64,000 nt of DNA, taken from the NCBI RefSeq assembly GCF_900240405.1, contig NZ_OEQK01000002.1, positions 558,001 through 622,000 of the forward strand. Direction: 5' to 3'. Shown here in pieces: positions 24,707 through 33,877 of the stretch. The notes beneath the pieces were generated by a model that was given only the letters and a program-made list of their open reading frames with translations, did no database searches and was not told the origin of the DNA. How positions within the stretch are numbered: the first letter of the stretch is position 1; every line of letters begins with the position of its first letter. The stretch is from Salirhabdus sp. Marseille-P4669. GTDB lineage: Bacteria; Bacillota; Bacilli; Bacillales; Alkalibacillaceae. The translations under genes were made by a program, and so were the position numbers.

Positions 24707-25909
24707 CTACTCCCTCTGTATTCGTCTTGTTAAAATCAGTACACCTAAACTCAAAAATGTCAATGTGAAGATCGGTCCGTAATTAGATAATGATTGTAGT
24801 ATTTCAGACCAAGTGGAATGGTGGTCTGGTGTATTTCCTACTGGAATGTTGGATGTGCTTTCTGTTTTGTTATTTAAGTATAGAGGTTTATACAATAGAA
24901 TAGCTAGTATACTCGCGAACGTACCATGTAGAAGTCTACCGATAAAATACGGAAAAAATCGAATATCTGTCTCCGCTAGAATGCTTGCCACTTGAGCTTG
25001 AATGGATAGACCGTTAAAGCCCAATATAAAAGAGATAATCACAATTTGCTGTAGTAGATTCGTATTGGTTTCCGATGTTAATTGTGCACCATTCGTTATT
25101 TCGAAGATTCCCGATATAAAAGGCAAGGTAAGGGATTCTGGTAAGCCGAATAAAGCAAAAAGATATTGTAAAAATTGAGCGATGTATGGTGTGAAGTGAA
25201 CCAAATAGAGTAGTTGGTTGATTACGGAAAAAATAATGATAAAACCACCAACCATAAGTAACGTTTGTAAAGAATTCACTACTGCATCACCGAAAACCTT
25301 TCCAAAGGGTCTTTCGTCTTTTATTCTCGTAGCGTGTAACTCTCGGAAGGCTCTTTTAATGGATAGCTTCGATTTCTTCATATGTGGATTTACATCTTTT
25401 ATACGATAAAATCGCATACATATACCGACGAAGAAATTACCCACGTAATGACATACGGCCAGTAATATTCCAAGCTTTTCATCATGGAAAAAACCTACAG
25501 ATATAGCCGCAATGATAAATAATGGGTTTGAAGCATTTGTGAAAGCTACTAACCGTTCTGCTTCTGTTTTTGTTAATTGTTCATCCTGTCTTAATCTAGC
25601 TGTTAACTTTGCTCCTGATGGATAGCCGCTAGCCATCCCCATCGCCCATACAAAGCTACCTGAACCTGGTACATTAAAGAGAGGGCGCATAACAGGCTCT
25701 GTAAGTACACCAAAAAACTTTACTACCCCAAAGGCAATTAAAAGTTCAGAAATAATGAAAAATGGAAGCAATGACGGAAAAACTACCTTCCACCATAAAT
25801 CTAATCCTCTTATGGAAGCATCAAGAGCTTCCTTTGGAAATTGAAACAATATGGCAGTTAATAATACTGCTCCTGTAGCCAACAATATTGATTTAAGTTT
25901 ACTTTTCAT
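24707..25909 (-). CDS. ylbJ: sporulation integral membrane protein YlbJ
   Basis: This 400-residue polytopic membrane protein of the nucleoside-recognition (Gate) family has repeated hydrophobic segments and the conserved WKVVFPSLLPFFIISELLI, GMASGYPSGAKL and ASNPLFIIAAISVGF. B. subtilis ylbJ is mother-cell (sigma-E) expressed and needed for normal spore formation. AGGAGG lies eleven bases before the ATG, a little far, but no later start fits the N-terminal helix. It is transcribed against the neighbouring ylbK, as in B. subtilis. Confidence 0.92.
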   Translation of the reverse strand: MKSKLKSILLATGAVLLTAILFQFPKEALDASIRGLDLWWKVVFPSLLPFFIISELLIAFGVVKFFGVLTEPVMRPLFNVPGSGSFVWAMGMASGYPSGAKLTARLRQDEQLTKTEAERLVAFTNASNPLFIIAAISVGFFHDEKLGILLAVCHYVGNFFVGICMRFYRIKDVNPHMKKSKLSIKRAFRELHATRIKDERPFGKVFGDAVVNSLQTLLMVGGFIIIFSVINQLLYLVHFTPYIAQFLQYLFALFGLPESLTLPFISGIFEITNGAQLTSETNTNLLQQIVIISFILGFNGLSIQAQVASILAETDIRFFPYFIGRLLHGTFASILAILLYKPLYLNNKTESTSNIPVGNTPDHHSTWSEILQSLSNYGPIFTLTFLSLGVLILTRRIQRE

Positions 25910-26153
25910 TGAGTATAGATCCTCCTGCCCTTGTTTACAGCGATTATAGCTAATGATTGAAGTTTCATGGCTTTTTCTTGGAATAATGTTTCGGTTGTAA
26001 GGTAATGTAAGAACTTTTGATTTGTAGTAAAATTAAAGAGTATTCTTTTCATTTTTATTCGTACAAGCTCGTTACTATTCCATAATAAGCTCATGAATCT
26101 ATATAGAAAGCATAAAATTATAGTAAAAAACAATTGGGGGAGGGTTCTAAAGG

Positions 26154-26936
26154 TTGGCAAAGCCAAAAGTAGGTTTAGCTTTAGGATCTGGTGGTGCTCG
26201 AGGTTTTTCCCATTTAGGTGTTATTAAAGTGTTAGAGGAACATAACATTCCAATTGATGTTATAGCTGGGAGTAGTATGGGAGCTTTAATTGGTACCTTA
26301 TATGGTGCTGGACAATCTGTTCCACACTTATATAAATTAGCGAAGTATTTTAAACGCAAATATTTTCTCGATATTACGGTTCCAAAAATGGGCTTTATCC
26401 AAGGGAATAAAATTCAAGAATATATAAAAATATTTACATATGGAAAAAAGTATGAAGATTTTTCCATTCCAGTTGCGGTAGTGGCGACTGATTTGCAAAC
26501 TGGTGAACGAATTGTCTTTCAAGAAGGAGACCCTTCGGTAGCGGTAAGAGCTAGTATATCCATACCGGGGATTTTCGTGCCGGTTCCTTATCAAGATAAG
26601 CTTCTTGTTGATGGCGGCGTACTAGATAGGGTTCCAGTGTCAACAGTGAGAGATATGGGGGCAGACATTGTCATTGGGGTCGATTGTTCTCATTATAAAG
26701 CTTATGGTAATATAACATCTATCTTCGATGTTTTGATGCAAAGCTTTGATATTATGCAGGATGAAATTATAAAAAATACAGTAATGGATGCGGATTTTTT
26801 ATTAAGACCCGATGTATCTAGGTTTAGCTCTAAAGCGTTTACGAATATTGATGACATTATAGAAGAAGGAGAACAGGAAACGATAAAGAACATAGATATG
26901 ATAAAAGATGCTGTCTTTAATTGGAAGGAGAACTAA
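26154..26936 (+). CDS. ylbK: patatin-like phospholipase family protein YlbK
   Basis: This 260-residue serine hydrolase of the RssA/NTE type has the oxyanion loop LALGSGGARGFSHLG (residues about 8-22). The nucleophile elbow is AGSSMGALIG (Ser near residue 41) and the dyad Asp is in LLVDGGVLDRVPV (about 156). Family members hydrolyse lipid acyl chains; the true substrate is unknown. The start is TTG, about nine bases after GGGGGAGGG. ylbL begins three bases after its stop, so they are one operon. Confidence 0.92.
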   Translation: MAKPKVGLALGSGGARGFSHLGVIKVLEEHNIPIDVIAGSSMGALIGTLYGAGQSVPHLYKLAKYFKRKYFLDITVPKMGFIQGNKIQEYIKIFTYGKKYEDFSIPVAVVATDLQTGERIVFQEGDPSVAVRASISIPGIFVPVPYQDKLLVDGGVLDRVPVSTVRDMGADIVIGVDCSHYKAYGNITSIFDVLMQSFDIMQDEIIKNTVMDADFLLRPDVSRFSSKAFTNIDDIIEEGEQETIKNIDMIKDAVFNWKEN

Positions 26937-26939
26937 TTC

Positions 26940-27965
26940 ATGAAACAACGTATTATACAATTGCTCGTAGGGGCTTTCGTTTTAATTTTCGTTTTGTTTA
27001 TAACAAGCTTTAAATTACCATTTTACATATACCAACCAGGAAATGCATCAGAGCTTGACCCTTTTGTCGAGATAGATGGTGGATATGATAGTGAAGGGGA
27101 TATGCACTTAGTAACTGTTCGTGGTGGTCAAGCAACGCCAATCTATTACTTATGGGCGAAGGTTCGACCATATTATCATATTTATGATTTAGAAGAAATT
27201 CGCCCAGAAGGGATTAGTCAAGAGGAGTATAATCATATCCAACTACAATCTATGAATTCTTCACAAGATACAGCAATTGCAGTAGCTTTTGATGCAGCGG
27301 GGAAGGAGTATAGCTATGAATATAATGGCGTTTATGTACTTCACGTTGAAGAGGGAATGCCTGCCTTTAATGTGTTAAAAGTAGGGGATCAAATTTTATC
27401 TGTAGATGGTAAGGCCATTGAAAGGACAGAAGATATTTCGGATTATGTTACAAGTAAAACGGAAGATGATTCTGTTGAAGTCGAATTTATACGTGACGGA
27501 GAAACGAGAACGGAAAAAGTTGGGTTAACCACGTTTCCAGATAGTCCAGAGACAGTTGGTATGGGAATTGGTCTAGTTGCGGATCGGGAAATTGTTACGT
27601 CACCAGAGATAAGTATTAATAGTGGAGATATTGGTGGCCCGAGTGCTGGCCTTATGTTTAGTTTGGAAATATTTGACCAACTTACAGAAAAGGACTATAC
27701 AAAAGGATACAAAATATGTGGTACAGGAACTATTTCAGAAGATGGAACAGTAGGACCAATAGGTGGAATAGATCAAAAAGTAGTGGCCTCGGATAATGAT
27801 GGGTGTGATCTATTTTTTGCGCCAAATCAAAACGGGGAGAAGGATTCAGACTTTCAAGTAGCTAGTAAAACAGCCAAGGAGATTGAAACAGATATGAAAG
27901 TGATTCCTGTCGATACGTTTACCGAAGCGGTTACCTATTTGGAAGCATTAGAACCTAAATCATAA
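26940..27965 (+). CDS. ylbL: PDZ-domain Lon-type serine protease YlbL (SepM family)
   Basis: This 341-residue membrane-anchored protease has an N-terminal membrane helix (residues about 7-25), a PDZ domain (about 125-195) and a C-terminal Lon-type S16 domain. The catalytic Ser is in GGPSAGLMFS (near 234) and Lys in GGIDQKVVAS (near 280). Streptococcal SepM processes a peptide pheromone, and B. subtilis YlbL has been linked to degrading the division inhibitor YneA. It sits between ylbK and a palindromic intergenic element. Confidence 0.93.
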   Translation: MKQRIIQLLVGAFVLIFVLFITSFKLPFYIYQPGNASELDPFVEIDGGYDSEGDMHLVTVRGGQATPIYYLWAKVRPYYHIYDLEEIRPEGISQEEYNHIQLQSMNSSQDTAIAVAFDAAGKEYSYEYNGVYVLHVEEGMPAFNVLKVGDQILSVDGKAIERTEDISDYVTSKTEDDSVEVEFIRDGETRTEKVGLTTFPDSPETVGMGIGLVADREIVTSPEISINSGDIGGPSAGLMFSLEIFDQLTEKDYTKGYKICGTGTISEDGTVGPIGGIDQKVVASDNDGCDLFFAPNQNGEKDSDFQVASKTAKEIETDMKVIPVDTFTEAVTYLEALEPKS

Positions 27966-27969
27966 AACA

Positions 27970-28208
27970 AAAGAGAATGGGACAAAAGTTTTTTCTAAAA
28001 AGGAAAACCCGAACTTTGACTAGCGAAGAAATTCCGATCTAGAAATGCACTACGCGGACCTTAGGGTGCAGCTATAGACTCCTCGTGCTGACGCTCTTTG
28101 GGGTCTCACCTAGGCTTATCTGCAGGAGTCTCCGTGTGTTTACTCCGCTAATGAAGTTCATTATTCGCCTTTTGATTCAAACGGTTTCGTTATGTTCCCA
28201 TTCTCTTT
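27970..28208. repeat. 239-bp palindromic intergenic element with 13-bp terminal inverted repeats
   Basis: AAAGAGAATGGGA (27970-27982) is exactly inverted as TCCCATTCTCTTT (28196-28208). Inside, GAACTT...TAGCG is mirrored by CGCTA...AAGTTC, and AGACTCCT by AGGAGTCT. The element fills the space between the convergent ylbL and tmcAL. It encodes nothing and resembles the GAATGGGAC-ended repeats common in Bacillaceae, which can serve as bidirectional terminators or be MITE-like. Confidence 0.75.
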
Positions 28209-28215
28209 CTTTATT

Positions 28216-29427
28216 TCACAAAATAATTGGTGCTTGAATGTCTCTATTCTGCACCAACGCTCGTTTATTTGGTTCAATAGGCAGGTAGTAGCTGTTTATT
28301 GCTCGCTCTTCAATGGTTAACAACGGGTTTTCACTAGCTTGAAGTGCAGTAAGGAATGGTATTTCCAAATCTTTTTTTATGGAATGTAAATAGGCTCTTC
28401 CCGTTTTGTTCATCCCCAATACCCTTACGTATGGAATGGAGGTTAAGTGTTGAGCTTGTACCATTTCTGCTTTCGTGGTATTCGTTAGTAAGTGCACAAA
28501 CATTCGCTGTAACCTAGTCCACGTATACCGTTTGGTTTTTAAAAGTTCCATCCAATGTACAAAAGAGGTAGCTTGCTTTGCTGTTTTCTTTAGTCGGTGT
28601 TCTAATCCTTCTTCCATGCCATGAATAAGTCTAAGCGCTTTTTCATCCTTCGTGTAAACAGCATGTTGTAAAAAGGGAAAATAAAGCTCCCAATGATGAA
28701 AAATCCCCGTTTTGTCATTATAACTCTCTAGTGCATGAAGGGTAGAGAAAGGAATTGTATTTTTTACTTTTTCATTTAGTCTGTTCTGTGCTATAATTTC
28801 CTTTCGAATACTTGTAGCGCTCGCAATGTGATCATGAATTTCTGAATCATGATAGCCACTTTTTGTGCGTTGTATTGTTTCGGGTAAAATGGAGCATTTA
28901 AAATCATAAATCGCTTTAATGTAACTAAACCCTAATATATTATTCGGTTGTGTAAGATCAAGCTCATCTGTATTTAAGCTTATGCTCCCATAAGCGATAC
29001 GGCTTGCTTCCGGGAAGGATAATCCCTTTTTTAAATGAACCTTTAAGGTTTCTGAAAAATCCTTCTCACGTGCTTTAAATAGCTTGTATGCGGATATAAA
29101 GCTTTCGATTTTACCATGTTCACTGCCAAAACAAACAGATTGTGCTTTTAATGCGTCTAGTGTAAGAACGGCACCTTTCGCAAAAAGGTCTGCATGCTGA
29201 ACGGCAAATACATAGGGTAACTCAATTACGAGATCTACTCCTGTTTGAAGGGCTGCCTGGGTACGATGCCATTTATCTATAATTGCAGGCTCGCCTCTTT
29301 GTAAAAAATTTCCGCTCATTACAGCAATGACACAATCTGCATTTGTAGCATCGCGTGACGACTCAACGTGATATACATGTCCGTTATGAAACGGATTATA
29401 TTCGACAATAACTCCACAAGCTTTCAT
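28216..29427 (-). CDS. tmcAL: tRNA(Met) cytidine acetate ligase TmcAL (YlbM)
   Basis: This 403-residue enzyme makes N4-acetylcytidine at the wobble position of elongator tRNA-Met using acetate and ATP. The N-terminal nucleotidyltransferase motif ACGVIVEYNPFHNGHVYH (residues about 3-20) carries the HxGH signature. IELPYVFAVQHADLFAKGAV and the later TSIRKEI match the family. The last two thirds form the tRNA-binding part. It is monocistronic and convergent with ylbL, as in B. subtilis. Confidence 0.93.
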   Translation of the reverse strand: MKACGVIVEYNPFHNGHVYHVESSRDATNADCVIAVMSGNFLQRGEPAIIDKWHRTQAALQTGVDLVIELPYVFAVQHADLFAKGAVLTLDALKAQSVCFGSEHGKIESFISAYKLFKAREKDFSETLKVHLKKGLSFPEASRIAYGSISLNTDELDLTQPNNILGFSYIKAIYDFKCSILPETIQRTKSGYHDSEIHDHIASATSIRKEIIAQNRLNEKVKNTIPFSTLHALESYNDKTGIFHHWELYFPFLQHAVYTKDEKALRLIHGMEEGLEHRLKKTAKQATSFVHWMELLKTKRYTWTRLQRMFVHLLTNTTKAEMVQAQHLTSIPYVRVLGMNKTGRAYLHSIKKDLEIPFLTALQASENPLLTIEERAINSYYLPIEPNKRALVQNRDIQAPIIL

Positions 29428-29572
29428 TTTCTTTTCCCTCCAGTAGCTTCTATTGTTATTGAGAAGGAAAATAATAGAAAAGTCAAGGAAATGTCGAACG
29501 CTTTTTGGAAAATAATATGAAGAAAGATATTTTATAAAATGTGGATAGGTAGTAGACTGTTAAGAAAAAATA

Positions 29573-29601
29573 TTGACAAAACTGCATTTTCCTTTTAAAA
29601 T
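29573..29601 (+). promoter_or_regulatory. sigma-A promoter of ylbN-rpmF
   Basis: TTGACA (29573-29578), a 17-base spacer and TAAAAT (29596-29601) form a near-consensus promoter, placed 28 bases before the ylbN start. Confidence 0.88.
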
Positions 29602-29628
29602 ATCTTTTGTTGCCTTGAGGTGATAATG

Positions 29629-30135
29629 ATGAAATTTTCTCTTCAAAAATTAAGAGCTGAAACACCTTTACAATTTGAAGAAGATGTAGATGTATCCGAG
29701 CTTGAAGAGATGAATAATGATATTCGTAGAATTCCTCCTGTACATGTTAAAGGGGAAGCGACTGTTCGTGGTGAACATATTACGTTACAATTCGATATCA
29801 CTGGTATGATGGTATTACCATGCGCTAGAACATTAGTTGATGTGGAATACCCATTTTCTATATCGTGTATCGAGGTTTTTTCCACTTCTCCATATCATAA
29901 AGAAGATGATGATGAAATTCATGGAATTACCGGAGAAGTTCTTGACTTAGTTCCTTATATTAAGGAAAATATTTTATTGGAAGTCCCATTACAAGTGTTT
30001 GCTAGTAATGATGATGAAACTTCAAAAAGTCCTGAAGAAGGACGGGGTTGGAAATTAGTAGATGAAATGAAGCAAGAGGAGCAAAAAGTAGATCCTAGAC
30101 TTGAAAAGTTAAGTCAGTTTTTCGATAAAAAATAG
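29629..30135 (+). CDS. ylbN: DUF177 (YceD-type) protein YlbN
   Basis: This 168-residue protein of the YceD/DUF177 family almost always precedes rpmF. Conserved pieces are PVHVKGEATV, MVLPCARTLVDVEYPF and a closing acidic block. The family is linked to 23S rRNA or large-subunit assembly in other bacteria; the role in Bacillus is not settled. I chose the ATG at 29629, six bases after GAGGTG, rather than the GTG or first ATG. It has a strong promoter and is co-transcribed with rpmF. Confidence 0.92.
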   Translation: MKFSLQKLRAETPLQFEEDVDVSELEEMNNDIRRIPPVHVKGEATVRGEHITLQFDITGMMVLPCARTLVDVEYPFSISCIEVFSTSPYHKEDDDEIHGITGEVLDLVPYIKENILLEVPLQVFASNDDETSKSPEEGRGWKLVDEMKQEEQKVDPRLEKLSQFFDKK

Positions 30136-30186
30136 GCTGAGAACTGATATGCTTTTTTGCTTTTACGACTGAAGGAGGTGTTACAC

Positions 30187-30360
30187 ATGGCTGTACCATT
30201 TAGAAAAACTTCTAAAAAAGTAAAACGTCAACGCCGTACACACAAAAAGTTACATGTACCTGGTATGGTAGAATGTCCAAATTGCGGTGAGTATAAAAAG
30301 TCTCACCATGTATGTAAAGCTTGTGGTCACTATGACGGAAAACAAGTTGTTGAACAATAA
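30187..30360 (+). CDS. rpmF: 50S ribosomal protein L32
   Basis: This 57-residue basic protein starts [19 protein letters not shown], has a zinc-ribbon ([14 protein letters not shown] and CKAC), and ends KQVVEQ. All four Cys are kept, so it is the zinc-binding form of L32. GAAGGAGGTG lies seven bases before the ATG, a near-perfect SD as expected for a ribosomal protein. It is the second gene of the ylbN operon and is followed by a strong terminator. Confidence 0.97.
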   Translation: MAVPFRKTSKKVKRQRRTHKKLHVPGMVECPNCGEYKKSHHVCKACGHYDGKQVVEQ

Positions 30361-30376
30361 ATTTTTTTGATAGTCC

Positions 30377-30411
30377 AAAAAGGATGTCTATGAATTAGAC
30401 ATCCTTTTTTT
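30377..30411 (+). terminator. intrinsic terminator of ylbN-rpmF
   Basis: AAAAAGGATGTCTA and TAGACATCCTTTTT form the stem around TGAAT, followed by more T. Confidence 0.9.
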
Positions 30412-30490
30412 CGTGAAAAGTAACTATTTTTCTTAACGAATAAAAAAGGTAAACTTATAAAATAGACCTGTTACAATTAGGAGGTGTACG

Positions 30491-31258
30491 ATGTTTGAAT
30501 CACTAATCTATGAACACAATCAAGAGGAGAAGTACATAACCATCACACTTAACAGACCTGAAAAAAGAAATGCTGTATCAATTTCGCTAGCAAAGGAATT
30601 GGATAAAGCATTAGAGATGGCGAGGTCGATAACGAATTTGAAGTTTCTTGTCTTGACAGGAAGTGGTGAGAAAGCCTTTTGTTCTGGTGGGGATTTAAAT
30701 GATTTCCACGGTGATATGTCAGAAGATGAGGTTTTGGAATTGCTGCAGCCTATAAATCAAGTGTTAGTAAAGCTCTTTACGTTTCCGGTACCAACCATTA
30801 GTATATTGAATGGCCATTCTAGAGGTGGCGGCTGCGAGCTAGCAACTGCATGTGACTTTCGTTTTGCGAGAGAAGGTACAACCCATGGGTTTATTCAGGG
30901 GAAGCTAGGAATATTACCAGGTTGGGGAGGCGGGGCTATGTTATATAAACGAATTGCACCTACCTATGCTTATTATTGGTTAACCTCATCTGATGTTTAT
31001 TCCGTTGATGAACTAAACACTTGGGGGTGGATTCAGCAGGTATATCATGCGGGAGATAATCTCATGAACGATTTAGTAAAACCTTTTCTACAAAAAAATA
31101 TTAAGCAAATGCAACACTTTAAGCAACAATACTTATCTCAACCATTGCTTAATAATCTACAAGAGCAAATGGAACAGGAACTAAAAACATGTGCAGAATT
31201 GTGGGTATCAGATGAACACAAAAAAGCAGTAGATTCCTTTTTGAGGAAATCGAAGTAA
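30491..31258 (+). CDS. enoyl-CoA hydratase/isomerase family protein
   Basis: This 255-residue crotonase-fold protein has KAFCSGGDLNDFHGD and NGHSRGGGCELATACDFRFA, the two oxyanion-hole segments, and LGILPGWGGGAML. Crotonases act on acyl-CoA thioesters, but the positions of the usual catalytic Glu pair are not clear enough to say whether it hydrates, isomerises or hydrolyses (it could be a 3-hydroxyisobutyryl-CoA hydrolase relative). TTAGGAGGTG makes the ATG secure. It is inserted between rpmF and the ylbO-like gene. Confidence 0.85.
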   Translation: MFESLIYEHNQEEKYITITLNRPEKRNAVSISLAKELDKALEMARSITNLKFLVLTGSGEKAFCSGGDLNDFHGDMSEDEVLELLQPINQVLVKLFTFPVPTISILNGHSRGGGCELATACDFRFAREGTTHGFIQGKLGILPGWGGGAMLYKRIAPTYAYYWLTSSDVYSVDELNTWGWIQQVYHAGDNLMNDLVKPFLQKNIKQMQHFKQQYLSQPLLNNLQEQMEQELKTCAELWVSDEHKKAVDSFLRKSK

Positions 31259-31333
31259 TATCCTTAATAAAAAAATAGTCTATCACTCCTGTTTCTTGCA
31301 TAGATTCATAGTAAAAGAAATAGGAGGGATAGA

Positions 31334-31819
31334 ATGGTTCATAATAGACAAGATGCTTGGACTGAAGATGAAGATATTTATCTAGCTGATGTAGTACTTC
31401 GTTTTATACGCGAAGGTAAAACGCAATTAGAAGCTTTTGAAGAAGTTGCAAAAAACCTTTCTCGTACACCTGCAGCATGTGGATTTAGATGGAATGCGAC
31501 TGTTCGTAAACAATATGATAAGGAAATACAAATAGCAAAGGAAGAAAGACGATCGAAAAATAAGCAACCAGAATCAATCGTAGTAAAATCAGAAAGTCAA
31601 CCCTTTGAATTTGACGAGGCAATAGAATTGCTAAAAAAGATTAAGGAAACCTATGAAACAAGCGCAAGTTCTTCGGTGCAAGTGGATGAACGAATACAAC
31701 AAATATCGTCTGAAAATGAAATTTTAAAACGAAAAATACAACGCTACGAACAGGCGCTAGAGGAAATAATTACAATTTGGAAAGATGTCTATTCGCTAGA
31801 GGACAAAAAACAAGGCTGA
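31334..31819 (+). CDS. ylbO: RsfA-family transcription factor (YlbO-like)
   Basis: This 161-residue protein has an N-terminal Myb/SANT-like DNA-binding domain ([20 protein letters not shown], then [20 protein letters not shown]) typical of RsfA and YlbO. A basic linker and a C-terminal coiled coil (about 118-150) follow. RsfA is a prespore regulator that modulates sigma-F targets, and YlbO is mother-cell expressed. Its last codons lie inside a perfect inverted repeat shared with the convergent acetyltransferase gene, so both proteins end in EDKKQG. Confidence 0.88.
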   Translation: MVHNRQDAWTEDEDIYLADVVLRFIREGKTQLEAFEEVAKNLSRTPAACGFRWNATVRKQYDKEIQIAKEERRSKNKQPESIVVKSESQPFEFDEAIELLKKIKETYETSASSSVQVDERIQQISSENEILKRKIQRYEQALEEIITIWKDVYSLEDKKQG

Positions 31820-31846
31820 AATGAATCAGCCTTGTTTTTTGTCCTC
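31799..31846. terminator. bidirectional terminator that encodes both C-termini
   Basis: The arms (31799-31819 and 31826-31846) are perfect 21-bp complements around AATGAA. Each arm includes the last six codons and TGA stop of one of two convergent genes, so the two unrelated proteins share the ending EDKKQG. The internal T-tract serves termination in both directions. Confidence 0.9.
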
Positions 31847-32317
31847 AATATGCTCTTTGACACCTTCAGGTAACCAGATCAGAGGATTTTCCCCTAAATC
31901 ACGTTGTACATCATAATGTACTTTTTGAAACCCCATTTTTTCCCAGAAACCATGAGAGTTAACTCTTGGATTTGTTTTAATAGGTATGTTAAAACCCTTA
32001 GCGTAATCAACAAGTTGTTTACCTAATTTTCTTCCGCGATAGTCATAGAGTACCTCTAGCTTCCAAAGCTCTAAATAATCTTGTGGAGGCTCGAAATAGC
32101 TATCGTATTTTTTATCTACACGATATAAACACATTCTTGCTACAAGTGAATTACCGTAATAAATGCCGTAAAATGGGGATTCACTATCATTTTCAATCAT
32201 ATTGCTTTGAAGCTCATCTAACATGGACAGTTCTTGAATACCATACTCTTTAAAGCGCTTAAATTCCTCAAGTGTTTTATAGTTAATGGATAAACGTTCA
32301 ACCTTTACATCTTCCAT
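31826..32317 (-). CDS. ylbP: GNAT family N-acetyltransferase YlbP
   Basis: This 163-residue acetyltransferase matches YlbP: it begins MEDVKVERLSINYKTLEEF. It has FYGIYYGNSLVARMCLYRV and the acetyl-CoA loop LEVLYDYRGRKLGKQLVDYA (near residue 95), and closes WEKMGFQKVHYD. The acceptor is unknown. I chose the internal ATG at 32317, eight bases after AAGGGGGA; the upstream extension is AT-rich leader. Its C-terminal EDKKQG arises from the shared terminator repeat with ylbO. Confidence 0.88.
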   Translation of the reverse strand: MEDVKVERLSINYKTLEEFKRFKEYGIQELSMLDELQSNMIENDSESPFYGIYYGNSLVARMCLYRVDKKYDSYFEPPQDYLELWKLEVLYDYRGRKLGKQLVDYAKGFNIPIKTNPRVNSHGFWEKMGFQKVHYDVQRDLGENPLIWLPEGVKEHIEDKKQG

Positions 32318-32524
32318 AAAAAAATCCCCCTTCAACATCTGTATAGTCTTATTATAATATAAAAAATAGGTAAACAAAACGATACTTATTGAAATTTTCA
32401 AATAAATTTATCCTTTGGCCTAATTTTTGATAGAATAAGATAGAAAAGCGTCAAGAAAGTAGGTTAGGAAAAATACATTTTCCTTCGTTTGGCATCAATG
32501 ATAACTTTCCGGATGGTGAATACT

Positions 32525-33412
32525 TTGAATATAGGAATAATTGGCTTAGGCTCAACAGGATTACTACTATCAGCCTTTTTACGAAAACAAGGACATACTA
32601 TAACTTGTTATGTGCGTAGAGAGGAGCAAAAAGAATCGCTTAACAAAAATGGTATTTATTTATTACCGTACCAACATACATCATACATAAAAGCGGAAGA
32701 CATATCCAACATTCAAGAACATGATTTGTATATCATTTGTGTGAAGCAACCTCAGTTGTTTGCTGTTTTGGATCAGCTAGAAAAAGCACTCTCTCCACAT
32801 ATTCCTATTCTGTTTTTGCAAAATGGGATGTCACACATTGATAGAGCTCAAACCTTAATTAACCCTATTTTTATTGGGGTTTTAGATCATGGTGCAAAAA
32901 GAGTAAACGACTATACCGTGGAGCATACTGGAAAAGGGATTATTAGAATTGGTTCGATAAAGGATGAGTATTTTCAGTTATTGGAAAATATGGTAGATTG
33001 TTTGTCTAGTGATGCTTTTCCTATATATGTTGAAAAAGATTGGGAACAGATACTACGACATAAGTTGATTGTAAATGCGGTTATTAATCCATTAACAGCC
33101 ATACTAAATGTGAGAAACGGGGAAATTGTTTCTAATGTACATATCCATCGTTTGGCATATGCTATTTGTCAAGAAGCTTGTGACGTTTTAGATATGGACC
33201 CAGTATTGATGTGGAGGAAGGTGTTGGATGTTGTGGAAAGGACCTCCAAAAACATGTCCTCGATGCTTCAAGACATACGCCTTCAAAAAGAAACTGAAAT
33301 TGATTCTATAACGGGGTATCTTTTATCGAAAGCCAAAACGGGAATGCCTAATACCGAATTCGTCTATCATGCGATAAAGGCAAAAGAATTGGGAGGAGTA
33401 GAGGATGATTGA
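32525..33412 (+). CDS. ylbQ: ketopantoate reductase family protein YlbQ
   Basis: This 295-residue PanE/ApbA-type reductase has the NADP-binding motif GIIGLGSTGLLLSAFLRKQG at its start, HDLYIICVKQPQ, and the catalytic-Lys region WEQILRHKLIVNAVINPLTAIL near residue 178. PanE enzymes make pantoate for coenzyme A synthesis; this fits with coaD in the same block. I chose the TTG at 32525, six bases after GGATGGTG; an ATG within that SD is less likely. It overlaps the next gene by eight bases. Confidence 0.85.
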   Translation: MNIGIIGLGSTGLLLSAFLRKQGHTITCYVRREEQKESLNKNGIYLLPYQHTSYIKAEDISNIQEHDLYIICVKQPQLFAVLDQLEKALSPHIPILFLQNGMSHIDRAQTLINPIFIGVLDHGAKRVNDYTVEHTGKGIIRIGSIKDEYFQLLENMVDCLSSDAFPIYVEKDWEQILRHKLIVNAVINPLTAILNVRNGEIVSNVHIHRLAYAICQEACDVLDMDPVLMWRKVLDVVERTSKNMSSMLQDIRLQKETEIDSITGYLLSKAKTGMPNTEFVYHAIKAKELGGVEDD

Positions 33413-33779
33413 CATAATCACATATATTTTAGCTGCTACCATTACACTCCCGTTTGTGTTGTTTTTTGGCTTGTTGATTGGATTGAACCTATTTAATGTT
33501 AGGAGTCAAAAAGCATTTAAGCGAGCAGCAGATGTTTCAACTTTCTGGTTTATCCTTTCTGTCGTTTTTAGTGCATATATTCTGTTTAAGCAAATAATCA
33601 TTTTATGGATTATTATGCTTATCATTATTATTATGGCGTTATATTTAGTAATGTTATGGAGGAAAGAGCAGGAGGTTCAATTAAAAAAAGCCATCTTAAA
33701 GACTTGGCGAACATCCTTTTTGCTTTTCTTTGGCCTTTATACAATTTCTTTATTATTTGGAATACTCCAAAGGATATAA
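33405..33779 (+). CDS. DUF3397-type membrane protein
   Basis: This 124-residue protein has four hydrophobic spans (about 5-28, 43-60, 63-85, 104-122) and a basic loop (RKEQEVQLKKAILKTWR). It matches the small DUF3397 membrane family usually found between ylbQ and bshC in Bacillaceae. The function is unknown. GGGAGGAG lies inside the end of ylbQ, and the reading frames overlap, so the genes are coupled. Confidence 0.75.
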   Translation: MIDIITYILAATITLPFVLFFGLLIGLNLFNVRSQKAFKRAADVSTFWFILSVVFSAYILFKQIIILWIIMLIIIIMALYLVMLWRKEQEVQLKKAILKTWRTSFLLFFGLYTISLLFGILQRI

Positions 33780-33877
33780 CTTAAGTCTATTTCTTAAAAC
33801 AAATTATGTGAAACATACATATATATTCGATACAATACAAAAAGGTGTACATAGTAGGATATAAAGGAGAAGGTTAC

